Assembly (NCBI GenBank): GCA_019248075.1
Contig: JAEHHG010000006.1
Coordinates: 1 to 37,986 of the forward strand
DNA from: Candidatus Gracilibacteria bacterium S5_H10
GTDB taxonomy: Bacteria; Patescibacteriota; Gracilibacteria; Absconditabacterales; Absconditicoccaceae
Reading direction: 5' to 3'
Length of the DNA stretch: 37,986 nucleotides
Every line of letters starts with the position of its first letter. The first letter of the stretch is position 1. The notes under the pieces were generated by a model. That model did no database searches and was not told the DNA's origin. It worked only from the letters and a program-made list of their open reading frames with translations. Positions 37,170 to 37,986 of the stretch are shown one piece after another. The translations under genes were made by a program, and so were the position numbers.

Positions 37170-37986
37170 ATGTGATTTAGTCTAGATACCATTGTAGCCC
37201 GAGCCAAAAGAAGATGATTTGCTTATCCAGGATCAGATATTTACGGCGGATTGGCAAATGCGCGAGATTTAGGACCATACGGGACAGAAATCAAAAGAAA
37301 CATAGAAAATAATCGACGACAATATTTCATCCAAGAAAGAGAAGATATCATCTGATTAGATTCTCAGATTTTAATGAATCCCAAAGTTCGAGAAGCATCA
37401 GGTCACGTGTGAGGATTCTCCGACCCGTTAGTCGATTGTAAAAAATGTCAAAATAGAGAAAGAGCTGACCAACTAATTGAGAAAGAAATTAGAGAAAAAG
37501 ATATGTCAGTTTATACTATAGCAAAAAAAATATCATCAGAATTAAATATTGAAACGCCAAAAATAACGAACTTAAACATATGATCACGAACATTTGAACA
37601 ACAATATAAATTCCTGACAGTATATAAAATCAAATGCCCAAAATGCTGATCAGTTGCTCGAACAGAACCGAAGAAATTCAATCTTATGTTCAAGACACAA
37701 CAAGGAATTATCGAAGGAGAAGGGACAGATATTTACCTCAGACCGGAAACTGCACAAGGTATTTTTGTTAACTTCAAAAATATATTAGACACGACAAGAA
37801 GCAGAATCCCATTTGGTATATGACAAATTGGAAAATCATTTAGAAACGAAATTACTCCAGGAAACTTTATGTTTAGAGTAAGAGAATTTTATCAGATGGA
37901 GATAGAATATTTCGTTGAAAATAACGAAGAAATCGGGCTCAAAGCATTTGAAGATTGGAAAGCGCTCAGCAAAAAACGATGGATCG
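37170..37986 (+). CDS. glyS: Glycyl-tRNA synthetase, N-terminal part (runs off the window)
   Basis: A class II single-chain (alpha2-type) GlyRS. The second codon is UGA: ATG-TGA-TTT reads M-G-F. The visible 272 codons include [25 protein letters not shown], then [16 protein letters not shown] and later CPKCGSVARTEP, both zinc-knuckle-like. They also include motif 2 region [16 protein letters not shown] and [33 protein letters not shown]. About eight Gly are UGA. This enzyme must charge the tRNA that decodes UGA, so its own synthesis depends on its product. No Shine-Dalgarno is evident, and a TTTATCAT tract precedes the ATG. Confidence 0.96.

Noticed and set aside
1-37986. Widespread frameshifts or pseudogenes caused by TGA stops
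   Set aside because: The interruptions are only TGA, always in the same frame and at Gly positions of conserved motifs. TAA and TAG end the genes, so recoding explains them.

Overview
Organism and genetic code. This AT-rich window can only be read if UGA is translated as glycine (genetic code 25). Almost every gene over 100 codons contains in-frame TGA, and TGA falls where the protein family demands Gly. Examples are the P-loop of the UvrD-like helicase (GAGSGKT), the PP-loop of MnmA (SGGVDS), the lipobox of the membrane-fusion lipoprotein (IAGC-Gly), the ABC signature of the RloC-like ATPase (LSEGE) and the second codon of glycyl-tRNA synthetase. TAA and TAG are the only stops, and Trp is TGG. 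This points to the candidate phyla radiation, namely Absconditabacteria (SR1) or Gracilibacteria (BD1-5). All CDS coordinates below are re-joined through UGA.

Layout. (i) 1-2069: start of a WecG/TagA/CpsF-type glycosyltransferase (-), a lone 409-aa helical protein (+) with no UGA codon, and a small basic protein (-). (ii) 2182-14745: a 12.5-kb minus-strand defence island. In transcription order it encodes HsdM, RhuM-like, a winged-helix protein with a C-terminal membrane helix, an unknown 80-aa protein, HsdS, a PLD-family nuclease with zinc ribbon, an RloC/PrrC-like ATPase, HsdR, a 121-aa unknown and a zinc-ribbon DpnI/Dam-replacing-like protein. After a terminator comes a DinD/BRO-N-like protein behind a promoter with two palindromes. 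(iii) 14916-17075: a secreted PGRP-amidase/SpoIID fusion (-). (iv) 17251-25222: a stand-alone PHP domain of DNA polymerase III alpha, a UvrD/PcrA-like helicase, HAD hydrolase (-), CoA-binding protein, a lysine-rich histone H1-like protein, MnmA and a surface protein with repeated Cys modules. (v) 25525-36282 (-): exonuclease III, an unknown protein, an AlaX-like editing protein, two small proteins, AspRS, an RND transporter with lipoprotein adaptor and AbrB-type protein, a small membrane protein and a HIT protein. (vi) 36283-37169: no convincing gene, but candidate structured-RNA signals. (vii) 37170-end: 5' part of glyS (+).

How the genes work together. The type I modification genes (hsdM, hsdS) and restriction gene (hsdR) bracket a probable anticodon-nuclease-like ATPase. 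This is the arrangement known for prrC/rloC-type abortive infection, where a tRNA nuclease backs up a disabled restriction enzyme. A PLD nuclease and a putative DpnI-like protein add further possible nuclease layers. Hand counts suggest that hsdR and hsdM use UGA for only about one Gly in twelve, against about 30-40% in MnmA, HsdS and RloC. This fits recent acquisition of the conserved restriction genes followed by partial conversion to the host code. Other themes are dispersed TTTATCAT-type repeats, one possibly inserted in frame in mnmA, and domains that stand alone instead of fused (DnaE PHP, AlaRS editing). All counts were made by eye, and no database search was possible.
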